NCBI GenBank assembly: GCA_038125145.1
Contig: JAYPDK010000001.1
Span: forward strand, 6,488 to 70,487
Direction of reading: 5' to 3'
DNA from: MGIIa-L3 sp038125145
GTDB lineage: Archaea; Thermoplasmatota; Poseidoniia; Poseidoniales; Poseidoniaceae
DNA length: 64,000 bases
The notes under the pieces were generated by a model, which was given only the letters and a program-made list of their open reading frames with translations, was not told where the DNA came from and did no database searches. Within the stretch, counting starts at the first letter, position 1. Each line of letters opens with the position of its first letter. Below are positions 22,429 to 31,518 of the stretch, in pieces. Both the position numbers and the translations under genes were made by a program.

Positions 22429-24288
22429 ATGGTGGACGCCGCGGCCATGCTCGAGGAACTCTATCGGGCGAAGCTCGACGACCTGCGGTCGATTGCAGCG
22501 GCGTATGACCTGCCACGGACGGGCGGCGTGGATCTGCTTCGCGCCCGCCTCATTCGAGACTTGGTGCTCGGGGATTGGGACCTGAGCGATGAGGGTCTTG
22601 CAAACCTCAAAAACGTGGAATTAGGGGACCTCCTCGAAGTGTTTGGGATCAAGAAAACGGGCTCCATCCGAGCACGCCGTCAGCGCCTGTACCTTCACCT
22701 GAACCACGACGCGAAGGGGCTCTCTGTGGAAGTGCTGGAAGAAGCGACCAAGGACGACCTCCAAACCTTGGCACGCGCGCTCGACCTGCAAGTCTCCGGC
22801 TCCAAACAACTGCTCCAGTCCCGCATCGCGGGGGTCCTCGAAATGCAGCGTGGCGCATGGGGGCCAATCAAGCGGGCCCTCCGAAGGGAGGGTGGCGCGA
22901 CAGGCATCTCGGTACCGCAGCCCGAAGGCGCACCGCTTCGAGAGGAAACATCGGAACAGCACCAGCAGCCCGAGGACGCTCAGGTGGATGTTGTGGACCC
23001 CATCGAAGCAGCGACAGAGGACGACGCAGACGACGAGCCCCCTGCGTCGACCACCAGCGACGTTGGACGGGCTGTGGAGGCCTTCGCGGACGCGCACCCA
23101 GACGGGTGGACCGACGGCGAAGAAACAGAACTTCGAATGACGCTCCAATCCCAGGGCGTCGACGTCACGCGGGGTGACGTGGCCGCTGAATTGGACGATG
23201 CCTTGAGGGAGTTCGCCGTCAGCCCTCCTGCCCTCGAGGAACTCCCCCCTGAGCCGATGCCCGAGGAACCGACGGCCTTGACCCTTGACGAGCGGGCGGA
23301 CCTTGACGACCTCGACCGGCGCACTGCAGAGGTTGAGGCGTCCTGCAGGCACTACCTCAGCATTGGCAGCATCCACGACACCGCGGACGTCGATGCCTTC
23401 CTCGATCACCTCGTTCAACAAGGGTTTGATACAACGAAACATCACGTCCGCCAAGCCATCATCGTACGGCTTCACGACGTTGACCGTCGACGAGCCGACG
23501 AGGAACTCGCCCAGCGTGACCGGCCCTCCACGTGGCGTGGCCGGGAAGCCGTTCGGGCCTTCGAACACCAGCGCCCGATGCTGCTCGAAGCCGTCGACGC
23601 CGCGACCATGGAGGGCGACAGCCCAGAGGCTCGCTCAGCCTACCTCACCGCTGCCACCAACCTTGGACTGGACCTCTCTGAACCTGCAGTGTCTGGACGA
23701 GTTCACGCCCTCTACGACCTGCATGTGGAACTGCTCGCAGAACGTGCCTCAATGGACCCTGTCGCCTCACGACGCCAAAGCGCGCTGCGCGTGCTCTTCC
23801 ACGGAAGCGTTCACCTTGACGTGGCCGCGCGACGGACCTTGGAGCGCTTGGAACGGGGCCTTCCTGCCTTCGAAGACCTCGTCGCTGCTGTGCTGGACGA
23901 TTCGACCGGACGCATCGAGCCCGGTCATGAAGCCCTCATCATGACGTACCTTGAGCGACGAGGGCTTGAGGTCAACACAGCCGACCTTCGGCCTCGCGTG
24001 ATGGCTTGTGCTGGGGTGCTCGCAGCAGAGATGGGGCTCATTTCGCTCTCAGAAATCCCACGGCTTGCTCCAGGCCTCCGGGTGTCGGACGACCAAATTG
24101 ACGACATTGTTCACGAGTTGCAGAGCCTCGCCGCCTCCTTCCGCGTCCCAGTTGGGCGCGATGAAGACCCCGAAGACGCCTCCACGCCCCCTGCTGCGCG
24201 CGACGGTCGAGATCGGCGCGTGGACGGCGCCAAAGCCATGGTGGACCGTGCCGATGCGGTCCTCTCTCGCATGCTCGAAGAGCGCTGA
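22429..24288 (+). CDS. hypothetical protein with three N-terminal SAP-like repeats
   Basis: The 619-residue protein begins with three helix-turn-helix repeats resembling SAP or Rho-N domains: LDDLRSIAAAYDLPRTGG near residue 15, LGDLLEVFGIKKTGS near 66, and LQTLARALDLQVSGS near 105. Such domains usually bind nucleic acid. A long acidic, low-complexity region follows (about residues 160-290), then some 330 residues rich in helices and arginine/glutamate, without a motif that I recognise. It converges on the pilus ATPase gene with 6 bases between stops. The ATG at 22429 fits the TATA spacing. Function is unknown, and a chromatin or RNA-binding role is inferred only from the repeats. Confidence 0.65.
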   Translation: MVDAAAMLEELYRAKLDDLRSIAAAYDLPRTGGVDLLRARLIRDLVLGDWDLSDEGLANLKNVELGDLLEVFGIKKTGSIRARRQRLYLHLNHDAKGLSVEVLEEATKDDLQTLARALDLQVSGSKQLLQSRIAGVLEMQRGAWGPIKRALRREGGATGISVPQPEGAPLREETSEQHQQPEDAQVDVVDPIEAATEDDADDEPPASTTSDVGRAVEAFADAHPDGWTDGEETELRMTLQSQGVDVTRGDVAAELDDALREFAVSPPALEELPPEPMPEEPTALTLDERADLDDLDRRTAEVEASCRHYLSIGSIHDTADVDAFLDHLVQQGFDTTKHHVRQAIIVRLHDVDRRRADEELAQRDRPSTWRGREAVRAFEHQRPMLLEAVDAATMEGDSPEARSAYLTAATNLGLDLSEPAVSGRVHALYDLHVELLAERASMDPVASRRQSALRVLFHGSVHLDVAARRTLERLERGLPAFEDLVAAVLDDSTGRIEPGHEALIMTYLERRGLEVNTADLRPRVMACAGVLAAEMGLISLSEIPRLAPGLRVSDDQIDDIVHELQSLAASFRVPVGRDEDPEDASTPPAARDGRDRRVDGAKAMVDRADAVLSRMLEER

Positions 24289-24294
24289 AGGCGC

Positions 24295-25530
24295 TTATCG
24301 GGTCGCGTAGAAGTTTTGGATGATCGAGGTGACCGTCTGGATGTCACGAATGTCACGCTGCTGAAGGTCTGCCAGAATGGCCTCCCGTTGCCGCACGTGC
24401 TGTTCGAACACTTCTGGTGTGATGCCCGCAGCGTTGCAAATGCGCTCCCTGAACTGCGACGGGATGCCGGTCTCTTCGATTTCATCGGTGTTGGCGTTGT
24501 ACTTCCAGATCGCGTTGAGGCGGGGTTTGTCCCCTTCCATACCAGCCACCTCGGCCACTTCAACGATCTTCCTCGCCGTCCTGCCATGAACGTGAAGTCG
24601 GGCCTGGATGATGATCAGGTCAAGCCCGGTCAACATGATCGGCGGAACGCTCATCGGCGGGTTGATCAAACGCGTGACGGTTTCCTGCGCTGTGTTGGCG
24701 TGCAGGCTCCCGAAAGAGCCGTCGTGGCCGGTGTTCATGGCCGTCAGCAGCGTTGCCGCTTCCGAACTTCGGACTTCACCCACAATGATGCGGTCAGGCC
24801 GCATCCTGAGGCTGGACTTGAGGCAATCGTTCATGTCAACTTCTGGGGTCCCATCAGGTCGTTCACGGCGCGTTTCCATGCGTAGCCAGTGGTCGTGGTA
24901 CACCTGAAGTTCAGCCGTATCCTCGACGGTGAGAAGGCGTCGGTGCCATGGAATGTACATCCCAAGGCAGTTCAGGGTCGTGGTCTTCCCCGACCCGGTG
25001 CCACCTGCGATCACGAAGTTTGCAGGACGGCTATCGAGGCCCTCAATCCATACCCACATCATGGCCGCCAACCGCAGGTTGACCGTCCCGAAGTTGATGA
25101 GGTCAATCATCGTCAGTGGGTCCTCCTTGAACTTACGAATCGTCAAGGTCGGTCCATCCGGCGAGACAGGAGGAATGGTTCCGTTGACACGGGAGCCATC
25201 GGGAAGGCGGCCGTCGAAGATGGGCACCATGCCAGGTCCGTCGCCGAGAGGGACATTGGTGAACGCTGCGATGTTGGCTGCGATTTGCTGGCCGTCGGCG
25301 TCGGCAATCCAGATGTTGGTGCGGCACATGCCGTGATCCCTGTGCGCGACCTTGACGCACTGGGTGCCCCCGTTGTACATCACTTCCTCAAGCCCATCGT
25401 CCTCGAGCAAGGCGGCGAGGTCCCCGTACGGATTGGCCTCAATAGGCCCCTCAACGTGGTAAATCGGTGAGGGGTGGTTGTCTTCCTCGTAGATCGTAAC
25501 GCGCCCGTACTGTGCAAGGATGTTCGACAT
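24295..25530 (-). CDS. type IV pilus/secretion ATPase (TadA/CpaF/ArlI family)
   Basis: The 411-residue ATPase powers assembly of pilus-like filaments at the membrane. Visible motifs are the P-loop GGTGSGKTTTLN, the Asp box TVEDTAELQ, Walker B DRIIVGEVR, and the His box TGHDGSFGSLHANT. The N-terminal domain is short compared with ArlI. It is the last gene of a tight minus-strand run: 3 bases separate it from the downstream-type T2SF membrane protein gene. In most archaeal systems the ATPase gene precedes the membrane protein, so this order is reversed. Confidence 0.92.
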   Translation of the reverse strand: MSNILAQYGRVTIYEEDNHPSPIYHVEGPIEANPYGDLAALLEDDGLEEVMYNGGTQCVKVAHRDHGMCRTNIWIADADGQQIAANIAAFTNVPLGDGPGMVPIFDGRLPDGSRVNGTIPPVSPDGPTLTIRKFKEDPLTMIDLINFGTVNLRLAAMMWVWIEGLDSRPANFVIAGGTGSGKTTTLNCLGMYIPWHRRLLTVEDTAELQVYHDHWLRMETRRERPDGTPEVDMNDCLKSSLRMRPDRIIVGEVRSSEAATLLTAMNTGHDGSFGSLHANTAQETVTRLINPPMSVPPIMLTGLDLIIIQARLHVHGRTARKIVEVAEVAGMEGDKPRLNAIWKYNANTDEIEETGIPSQFRERICNAAGITPEVFEQHVRQREAILADLQQRDIRDIQTVTSIIQNFYATR

Positions 25531-25533
25531 GAC

Positions 25534-26265
25534 TCAGCCTCCAATCATCAACAGGGCCCCGTAAAACAGGCCCATGGAAAGCGTGCTCCAGAACGGAAGC
25601 CACCACAACATGGCGTCCATCCGGCCCAGCATCCGGCCGCAGATGGCGACCGCAACGGCACTCGCAGCCCCGAAGAAGATCGAGAAGGTCGTGGCGATGC
25701 TGTCGATTTGGTATCCTTTGGACGGAGGTGCGAAGAGACCGATCAACACGGCGATGAGGCCGGGAAGGCCGAGGCACACAAACAGAACGATGGTCATCAC
25801 GAGCCCTGAGAGGTCCTTTTCCCGCTTGTCGATGAGGTCGTTGAGGCGCTGGTAGTCGTTTGCGAGGTCGTACAACACGGCCTGGAGCGGAGCGTTCTGT
25901 TCGACCGCTGTCTGGATGAGTTGCACAACACGCTGCACCTGTGAGGACCGGGTGCTTGTCGCGAAGGAGGCCAACGCTGCATCGAAACTTGAGGAGTGGC
26001 TCTTGGACAGGGCTTCGCTCAACAAGGCACCGAACGGACCCTGAACGTTCGAGGATTGGTCCATCATCACCTCTTGCAGGCCGAGCCCTGCTCCAACGCC
26101 GTCGCTGAGGGATTCAAGAAAACCGGGGAGCACTCCCTCAACGGCTCGCCGGCGCCGGCGTTCGATCATTGGAGGCACGCCTCCGGCAGCGAAGGCAAGA
26201 CCGATGCCCGCAAGAAGCAGCAAGGGCAGGTTGTCGTTGAAGGATTCAATGAGCCTCCAGAACAT
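25534..26265 (-). CDS. TadC/ArlJ-type pilus platform protein (half-size)
   Basis: The 243-residue inner-membrane protein has one T2SF domain (residues about 48-150) with a helix-rich cytoplasmic part, one membrane span near the N-terminus and three near the C-terminus (GLVMTIVLFVCLGLPGLIAV, FSIFFGAASAVAVAI, WSTLSMGLFYGALLMIGG). ArlJ and PilC-type proteins carry two T2SF domains; here the two halves appear to be separate genes, as in TadB/TadC pairs. It lies between the other half-protein (9 bases) and the ATPase (3 bases). Confidence 0.85.
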   Translation of the reverse strand: MFWRLIESFNDNLPLLLLAGIGLAFAAGGVPPMIERRRRRAVEGVLPGFLESLSDGVGAGLGLQEVMMDQSSNVQGPFGALLSEALSKSHSSSFDAALASFATSTRSSQVQRVVQLIQTAVEQNAPLQAVLYDLANDYQRLNDLIDKREKDLSGLVMTIVLFVCLGLPGLIAVLIGLFAPPSKGYQIDSIATTFSIFFGAASAVAVAICGRMLGRMDAMLWWLPFWSTLSMGLFYGALLMIGG

Positions 26266-26274
26266 GGTCTCACC

Positions 26275-26859
26275 TCACAAGCCCGGGTCGGTGGTGTGGG
26301 CCTTCCGCCCGATGAACGCCATCAGCAACACCGTGGCGCCGAGGCCGCCGACCGTGATCACAGGTAGGATTGGAATCAATCCCGAGAGTCCGAGCATGCC
26401 CTGAAGGTCCTTCGGAACGATTTGAGGTGCGAGGGCCAAGACCGCGATGAGGATCGGTGACAACATGCCCACGGAGAGCATGGTTTCTGGAAGTCCCCCG
26501 AGGCCCTCGATGTACTCCTTGACGGCTTCCGATCGCTCCTCCTCCATCCGGGAACCGAGTTTACGAAGTGTTTCGATGACGTCCGTGTTTTGAGTGAGGT
26601 TGGTGTGGAGGGTGTTGAGCAGTTTGCGGTACCCGTCGGTCTCGCTCGTGGTCATGAGTTTCTTGATTTCCTTGTCGAGGCCTGGAGACTTACCGGACTG
26701 AAGTCGCTTGAGGACGCCGGCAAAATCTTCCGAAATCACGCCGTACCCGCCGCGGCCAATGGTGTGCATGGCTGCTTCAAGCCCCACCCCAGAGGACATC
26801 ATCACGTCCATCGCACGGATGACGTAAAGGATCTCACGACTTTCCTCGATGCGCCGCAT
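26275..26859 (-). CDS. TadB/ArlJ-type pilus platform protein (half-size)
   Basis: The 194-residue protein begins with a soluble T2SF helical domain (ILYVIRAMDVMMSSGVGLEAA) and ends with two membrane spans (MLSVGMLSPILIAVLALAP, LIPILPVITVGGLGATVLL). It lacks the N-terminal membrane segments of TadB, so it is a short form. Together with the next gene it would make a heterodimeric platform for a pilin-like filament. Spacing to its neighbours is 14 and 9 bases, so it is in the same unit. Confidence 0.8.
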   Translation of the reverse strand: MRRIEESREILYVIRAMDVMMSSGVGLEAAMHTIGRGGYGVISEDFAGVLKRLQSGKSPGLDKEIKKLMTTSETDGYRKLLNTLHTNLTQNTDVIETLRKLGSRMEEERSEAVKEYIEGLGGLPETMLSVGMLSPILIAVLALAPQIVPKDLQGMLGLSGLIPILPVITVGGLGATVLLMAFIGRKAHTTDPGL

Positions 26860-26873
26860 GACGTCTCCCTCAC

Positions 26874-27236
26874 TCAGTCCTTGTCCTCAATCAATTCAAA
26901 GGTGAATTCCTCAGACGTGCCATCGTAGTTCATCGAAGCGAACATCACCTTGACGTCCCGCTCCTCAAATGGGTCGTGGATGAAGGGTTGGCCTCCACGG
27001 AACATGGCCATGACGTCCTTGTAGCGGTCTCGGTCCATGACACCGCGGACGGTGTACACAGCGCTCTCGGAGCCTTCGTCGTGAAGGTCGTCGCCTTCAC
27101 CACCACGCACGACGGTACGCGTCAATCGACGGACCACGCGAACGGAGATGTCCGTGTTTGGGAATCGCAACCAGTCTGCGCTCGTCGTTGCCGACGCTGG
27201 TCGGATGAAGAAGTCTGTTCCAGCCACAACCCCCAC
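26874..27236 (-). CDS. small conserved-looking protein of unknown function
   Basis: The 120-residue soluble protein has many short beta-strand patterns and no membrane span (RFPNTDISVRVVRRLTRTVV, YTVRGVMDRDRYKDVMAMF, KVMFASMNYDG). It sits between the RPA-COG3390 pair and the pilus platform genes with spacing of 30 and 14 bases. The GTG at 27236 is the first usual start. An ATT 24 bases further upstream, still after the COG3390 stop, would add eight residues that read smoothly into the protein. It is in the same frame as COG3390, separated by a TGA. I cannot assign a family. Confidence 0.6.
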   Translation of the reverse strand: MGVVAGTDFFIRPASATTSADWLRFPNTDISVRVVRRLTRTVVRGGEGDDLHDEGSESAVYTVRGVMDRDRYKDVMAMFRGGQPFIHDPFEERDVKVMFASMNYDGTSEEFTFELIEDKD

Positions 27237-27266
27237 AGGGCCCTGCGGACCTTCAATGTGATGGGC

Positions 27267-28211
27267 TCATTCGACCATCCGATACCAGCCAAAGGAGACT
27301 TCGAAGACGCTGCCCTCATCGAGCAGACCGTCAAGTGCCGTGTCGGCGACACCGGCGTCGAAGCCTTTGGCCCCCATGTTCTTCACCAGGGTCTCGTAGT
27401 CAACACCACTGCCCTGATCCAGGGTTTGGATCAACTCCGTCATCGTGGCCCCTGCGTCGGCATCGCCCGCCGGTTCTGCCGCATCTGTGGCCCCACCTTG
27501 CGCCTCGTCCCCGGTCAGCGGCAACGCGGCAGGCTCGGTTCGAACGGACGCCATCTTGCCTTCTGCGATGTCGAGGGCTTGCAGAACGTGAAGCCTGTAG
27601 TGCTCGACAGAGGCACCCTCGTAGTGCGCGAGGGCGTGCGCAAGGCCTTCGGCCAACGGAGCAGGCACCCCTGCCTGGCGCATCGCCTCTGGACCTTCGG
27701 CTGCAGAGGGCATGCCCTTCTCGTGCGCATCCAGCCGCTCCAGCGTGGCGGCTGCGGTTCGTGCCAGCCATGCGGCGTAGCGGGGTGGGTCAATGCGAAC
27801 CACTTCTTCTGGCCGGAGGCTGGTGTACACGGCGCCCTCATCGGTCTGGTACCAACGGGCCTTGGCGACCATCATCACGTGCATGGTTTCGCCTTCCTCG
27901 AGCGACCTCGTCAGGTCCACGATGGCCTCTCGGGCGCTCTCAGGATCGAAATCCCCTGCGCTGAAGTAAAACAGGCCTGAGGGGTCTCGGAGTTGCCCCA
28001 TGTGCATGACCTGGCCGTTCGCCGACTCGCGTGGTTCGACACGCTCCAGCAATCCTGCCACGAGCACGCGGTTGATCTTCGCGCCAAGGCGGGTGATGAC
28101 GAACGAGGGATCGTATTCACCCGAGCCTCGCTCGTTGAGGGTCGCCTCGCCAAATTCTGAGGCAAAGATGTGCCATGCAGGCTGTCGCTTGATGTTCCGA
28201 GGTGCCTCCAT
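27267..28211 (-). CDS. RPA-associated protein (COG3390 family)
   Basis: This 314-residue protein matches the archaeal RPA-associated family usually encoded next to replication protein A. An N-terminal OB-fold region (RRLGAKINRVLVAGLLERVE-like segment, RDPSGLFYFSAGDFD) is followed by MHVMMVAKARWYQTDEG and a C-terminal helical and winged-helix-like part (VKNMGAKGFDAGVADTALDGLL). Members form complexes with RPA on single-stranded DNA. Its ATG shares one base with the RPA stop (TGATG), so the two are translationally coupled. The first open-frame methionine further upstream lies inside RPA and is rejected. Confidence 0.85.
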   Translation of the reverse strand: MEAPRNIKRQPAWHIFASEFGEATLNERGSGEYDPSFVITRLGAKINRVLVAGLLERVEPRESANGQVMHMGQLRDPSGLFYFSAGDFDPESAREAIVDLTRSLEEGETMHVMMVAKARWYQTDEGAVYTSLRPEEVVRIDPPRYAAWLARTAAATLERLDAHEKGMPSAAEGPEAMRQAGVPAPLAEGLAHALAHYEGASVEHYRLHVLQALDIAEGKMASVRTEPAALPLTGDEAQGGATDAAEPAGDADAGATMTELIQTLDQGSGVDYETLVKNMGAKGFDAGVADTALDGLLDEGSVFEVSFGWYRMVE

Positions 28212-29911
28212 CACGCCACCCCCCATGCGGCCCGTGCTTCCGTGGCGATCATGCCACCATCCTCCTCGATGGACTCGAAGCCATCGGCCATGAACATGGA
28301 ACTGCGGTCGTCCACCAACAGCCTCCCGCTGATTCGCACCCGACCCCCAAGCCAACGTGAACGGAGCGACTGCACCCACGCACCGGCCCCTTCGTCCTCA
28401 ATCACCGCGCGGAGTCGATCCATGTCGAGTCCAAGCGCTGTCAAAGCCGCGTCTTTCCCGACGAACACCGACAACGATTCTGCGTCGCCCTGCACCACCA
28501 GGCGGAGGCGAACGTCCTCGTCCCCCTCCTGAGCGCCGTGATCGGTGCACGCCCCATCGCGCAAGACCCGTCGGCATTCGCCACACCGATAGATCAGACC
28601 AGAGTCGTCGCGGACGCTCACCACGTATCCTTCCGACGCCACACCTACACGCCCGCTTCCGTTGGCAAGTTCATCGAGGTCAACCTCAACAGCGTGGTTC
28701 TCCAGGTCGATGGTTGCATCCCATGGGGTGGCTTTCAGCACCTCGACTTGCTTCGCTTCGTCCACGGTGATGTCCGGGACACCTTGCCACGCACGCACGC
28801 GAACGCCGCTCAAACGCACGGCGACCGGAAGGTCATCGGCCGTGAACGGGAGTTCGGACCAAGCGCTCATCCTGCATTGTCCGCTGGGGTCTGCCACCCG
28901 ACCAGACCAGAGGTGCCGTTCCTGACCCTCTCGTGTGAACGTGCGCTTCTGCCATTCATGCACCTCCACGACGCAGGTCACGTCGCGAGCGCCGTCCCGC
29001 AGCCCCGCAATGGTCAGTTGACTGGCGGCTTCAAGGTCATCGGCGGACGCAAACGAAGCATCGTGGTAGGCCTCAATCGTGGTTGTTCGACCGAAGTTCA
29101 ATTCAGGAGTGTCTCGGAAACTTCGTACCGTGGCCCCATCGACCTTCACCAGCTGTCCAACCTCAAGTTCAACGGGCTCCCATGAGAGGAATCCTACAGA
29201 TCCGGTCCCGTCGGCGAGGCGTCCACGCACCACGTCGATCGTTCCCGAACCATCGCGCCGGTGAATGACATCGGGTCGGACAGCAAGGACGCGAGCCACG
29301 ACACAAACCGTCCCGGCTTCGGGCAAGTCGGCGATGGACAGAGGCTCACCAGGAGCCACCACGGGGGCAGAGCCCTCCTCAAGCACCACAACGCGGGTGG
29401 ATTGGTTGACGTTCAGCGAGCGTCGACCTTGATATTCGTTGACCGAGGCACCTTCAAGCCTCACAATGCTGCCCGAACGAAGTTCCTGCTTTGGAGCCCA
29501 GTCCTTGTATTCCCATCGGGTGGAGGGGGAAGCGGAGTCGTAAGGGAGGTCTTCCAGAAGACCGAATGCAATGGTGCGTTGTTCACCACGCACGGTTTGA
29601 TCCCGGACGTTGTGCGAGACAATCCGGACGGTGATCTCCACGTTTTGGTCGTCGCCGCTCAACTGGTCGAAGCGTTCCACGGATTTCATCGGGCGTGGAG
29701 CCTTTCCAGCGGAGGCGCGACCTGCAGGCGCACCCGACGACGGCGCCGCATTGACCTGCAACGTTCGGATAATGGAGTGAATCGAGTCCTGAGGAGGGAT
29801 GAGGAATTCCTCCTCGTACTGACGAAACGCGGCGACGACGTCCGCTTCGCTCGCTTCGGGGCACGCGTCGAGCACCAACGCAACATGGTCGCCGTAGGGG
29901 TGGCTGCTCAT
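28211..29911 (-). CDS. rpa: replication protein A, large multi-OB subunit with zinc finger
   Basis: The 566-residue single-stranded DNA-binding protein contains about four OB folds, each with the pattern of a first long strand and a G-x-V/L turn, over residues about 80-420. A zinc finger near residues 440-460 (C-x2-C-x8-C-x2-H, from YRCGECRR to CTDHG) and a final OB fold follow. This layout is typical of euryarchaeal RPA. I start at the ATG at 29911, 7 bases after GGAGG. It begins the minus-strand run RPA-COG3390-unknown-pilus platform-ATPase. A TATA-like sequence at about 30038-30046 would give a leader of about 100 bases. Confidence 0.9.
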   Translation of the reverse strand: MSSHPYGDHVALVLDACPEASEADVVAAFRQYEEEFLIPPQDSIHSIIRTLQVNAAPSSGAPAGRASAGKAPRPMKSVERFDQLSGDDQNVEITVRIVSHNVRDQTVRGEQRTIAFGLLEDLPYDSASPSTRWEYKDWAPKQELRSGSIVRLEGASVNEYQGRRSLNVNQSTRVVVLEEGSAPVVAPGEPLSIADLPEAGTVCVVARVLAVRPDVIHRRDGSGTIDVVRGRLADGTGSVGFLSWEPVELEVGQLVKVDGATVRSFRDTPELNFGRTTTIEAYHDASFASADDLEAASQLTIAGLRDGARDVTCVVEVHEWQKRTFTREGQERHLWSGRVADPSGQCRMSAWSELPFTADDLPVAVRLSGVRVRAWQGVPDITVDEAKQVEVLKATPWDATIDLENHAVEVDLDELANGSGRVGVASEGYVVSVRDDSGLIYRCGECRRVLRDGACTDHGAQEGDEDVRLRLVVQGDAESLSVFVGKDAALTALGLDMDRLRAVIEDEGAGAWVQSLRSRWLGGRVRISGRLLVDDRSSMFMADGFESIEEDGGMIATEARAAWGVA

Positions 29912-30113
29912 GCGAGGCCCTCCACCTGCGTTGTTGCCTTCATGGGCCAGCATGGTGGACTGGCGGTGGATGCACGTGCGGTTTGGTTGAGACTGGACAC
30001 TTCCTTCACCTCCTCGGACTTGTCGAGTCAAGTCGAGGGCCTTTGAACCCTCCCAAACGCCTCCGAGGCGGGGCGGGTGGGAGCCTCAAGGCATCCACCG
30101 CGTGGGCCATCGT
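29912..30113. other. 202-base intergenic region upstream of RPA
   Basis: The region separates the RPA start from the TldE stop on the same strand. A TATA-like GTTCAAAGG (minus strand) lies at about 30038-30046. GC-rich sequence fills the TldE-proximal end. No RNA gene, hairpin terminator with a T tract or repeat was seen. Confidence 0.4.
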
Positions 30114-31514
30114 TCACGCGGGGTTGACACCAAGGCTCCCGCGGAACAACACATCAGCCAGATGCAGGGAGCCACCTGGTCGCCCGTCCCGTCCCGGAGC
30201 GGCCGCCAACACCACGTCGGCCCCGAGGGCTTCGGCCAAGTTTCCGGTCAGTCCCGCCTGACGCACCGCGCCAACAACTTCACCGTCGACGATGCGAAGC
30301 ACGCTGGAGGTGGTGACCGAGAAATCGCCCGTCGTGGGGTTCGCCGTGTGCGCACCCATCACATCGTGGACGAGCCATCCGTCCTCGACCTGCTGGACCA
30401 GGGCTTCTGGATTCGGACGTGCGGCGGTCGAGGTGAGCACAAGGTCCCGTGTGGACGTGCTCGGTGGGCCTCCAACGGAGCGAGAAGCCGAGCCGGTGCT
30501 TTCAGCATGTTCGACCTGCCCGTCTGCAACGGCCTTGGCCGCACCGCGTACGGACCAATTCGCAGCAACAAAGCGGCCTCCATCAACGATGGTTCGGGTT
30601 GAGGTTGGGACCCCGTCACCGTCGATGGACGCCGTGGTGGCCCCTCCAGCCAACCGGCCGTCGTCGACGATCGAGAGGTGGCCTGCCATGACCCGTTCAC
30701 CCACACGACCGGACCAGAGGGATTCGTTTCGCGCGAGGCGAGGGCCGTTGATCGCGCGAGGGACAATCATGCCGAAAAGGGAGCCAAAGGCACCGTCCGA
30801 GAGGATGACGTCCTGACGACCTGAACGGGCGTCGGTCACCTCAATCGGATCTCGCGTGCATGTGGCCCAGTGGAGCGCTAGGTCAACGCAATCTGGAACG
30901 TGGGGGAGGAGACCATCGTCTGACGTGCCCTCCCAGCCGCTCGTCAATTGATCGTCGTGGTCGATCGTGACCTGAACACCGAGCCCCATCGAGGTGGAGG
31001 CAGTTGAACGTTCGATGCCTTCGCTGGACAGGAAGGCCGTGGCCGAGGCTGAGGCGCTGATGCCGCCTCCGGTCACCACCGCGTCGGGGTGCTCTGAGGC
31101 CACGTGTGCAAGCACGGCATCGGCCCGCTGCATCAGGTCGTCAGCGGTGAGGTCGTCCACCCTTCGATCGAAGGACGAGGGCGTGGAGGAGACCTGCGTC
31201 GCCTCAGGCAACTCAAAGCCATCCACAGAGGGGGACCGGCGGAGAATGGACATCGCCTCTTGGACCGCACGTTCTGCACCCGAGGCATCAACGACGCGTG
31301 CGAACGCGAAGCGACCATCTTGCACGAGGCGAAGGCCAAAGCCACCCTCACCGCCCCCGCCGACAAGGGAAATCCTCCCGGCTTCGATGTCGACCTCGGT
31401 GCCGTACGTTTGGGATCCAAGAACGTCCCACTGCGCCACACCCGCTCGCGTGCACGCTGCTCCAATCGTCCTGCAGGCCTCTTCCACCCGCTCCACTGCC
31501 CCATCAGCAAGCAT
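30114..31514 (-). CDS. tldE: TldE/PmbA-family protein
   Basis: The 466-residue protein is the non-catalytic partner of TldD. TldD/TldE heterodimers are unusual proteases that degrade unfolded peptides or process modified peptides. Family segments include the N-terminal RISLVGGGGEGGFGLRLVQDGR strand region (shortened here), the central GRQDVILSDGAFGSLFGMIV, and the C-terminal NPTTGDFSVTTSSVLRIVDG. It lacks the HExxxH motif, as expected. It starts 4 bases after the TldD stop. The ATG at 31514 is chosen because the upstream frame lies inside tldD. Confidence 0.88.
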   Translation of the reverse strand: MLADGAVERVEEACRTIGAACTRAGVAQWDVLGSQTYGTEVDIEAGRISLVGGGGEGGFGLRLVQDGRFAFARVVDASGAERAVQEAMSILRRSPSVDGFELPEATQVSSTPSSFDRRVDDLTADDLMQRADAVLAHVASEHPDAVVTGGGISASASATAFLSSEGIERSTASTSMGLGVQVTIDHDDQLTSGWEGTSDDGLLPHVPDCVDLALHWATCTRDPIEVTDARSGRQDVILSDGAFGSLFGMIVPRAINGPRLARNESLWSGRVGERVMAGHLSIVDDGRLAGGATTASIDGDGVPTSTRTIVDGGRFVAANWSVRGAAKAVADGQVEHAESTGSASRSVGGPPSTSTRDLVLTSTAARPNPEALVQQVEDGWLVHDVMGAHTANPTTGDFSVTTSSVLRIVDGEVVGAVRQAGLTGNLAEALGADVVLAAAPGRDGRPGGSLHLADVLFRGSLGVNPA

Positions 31515-31518
31515 GGCC

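Noticed and set aside
26874..28211. COG3390 and the 120-residue protein as one selenoprotein or read-through product across TGA
   Set aside because: No SECIS-like hairpin or selenocysteine context is visible, and ordinary start options exist after the TGA.
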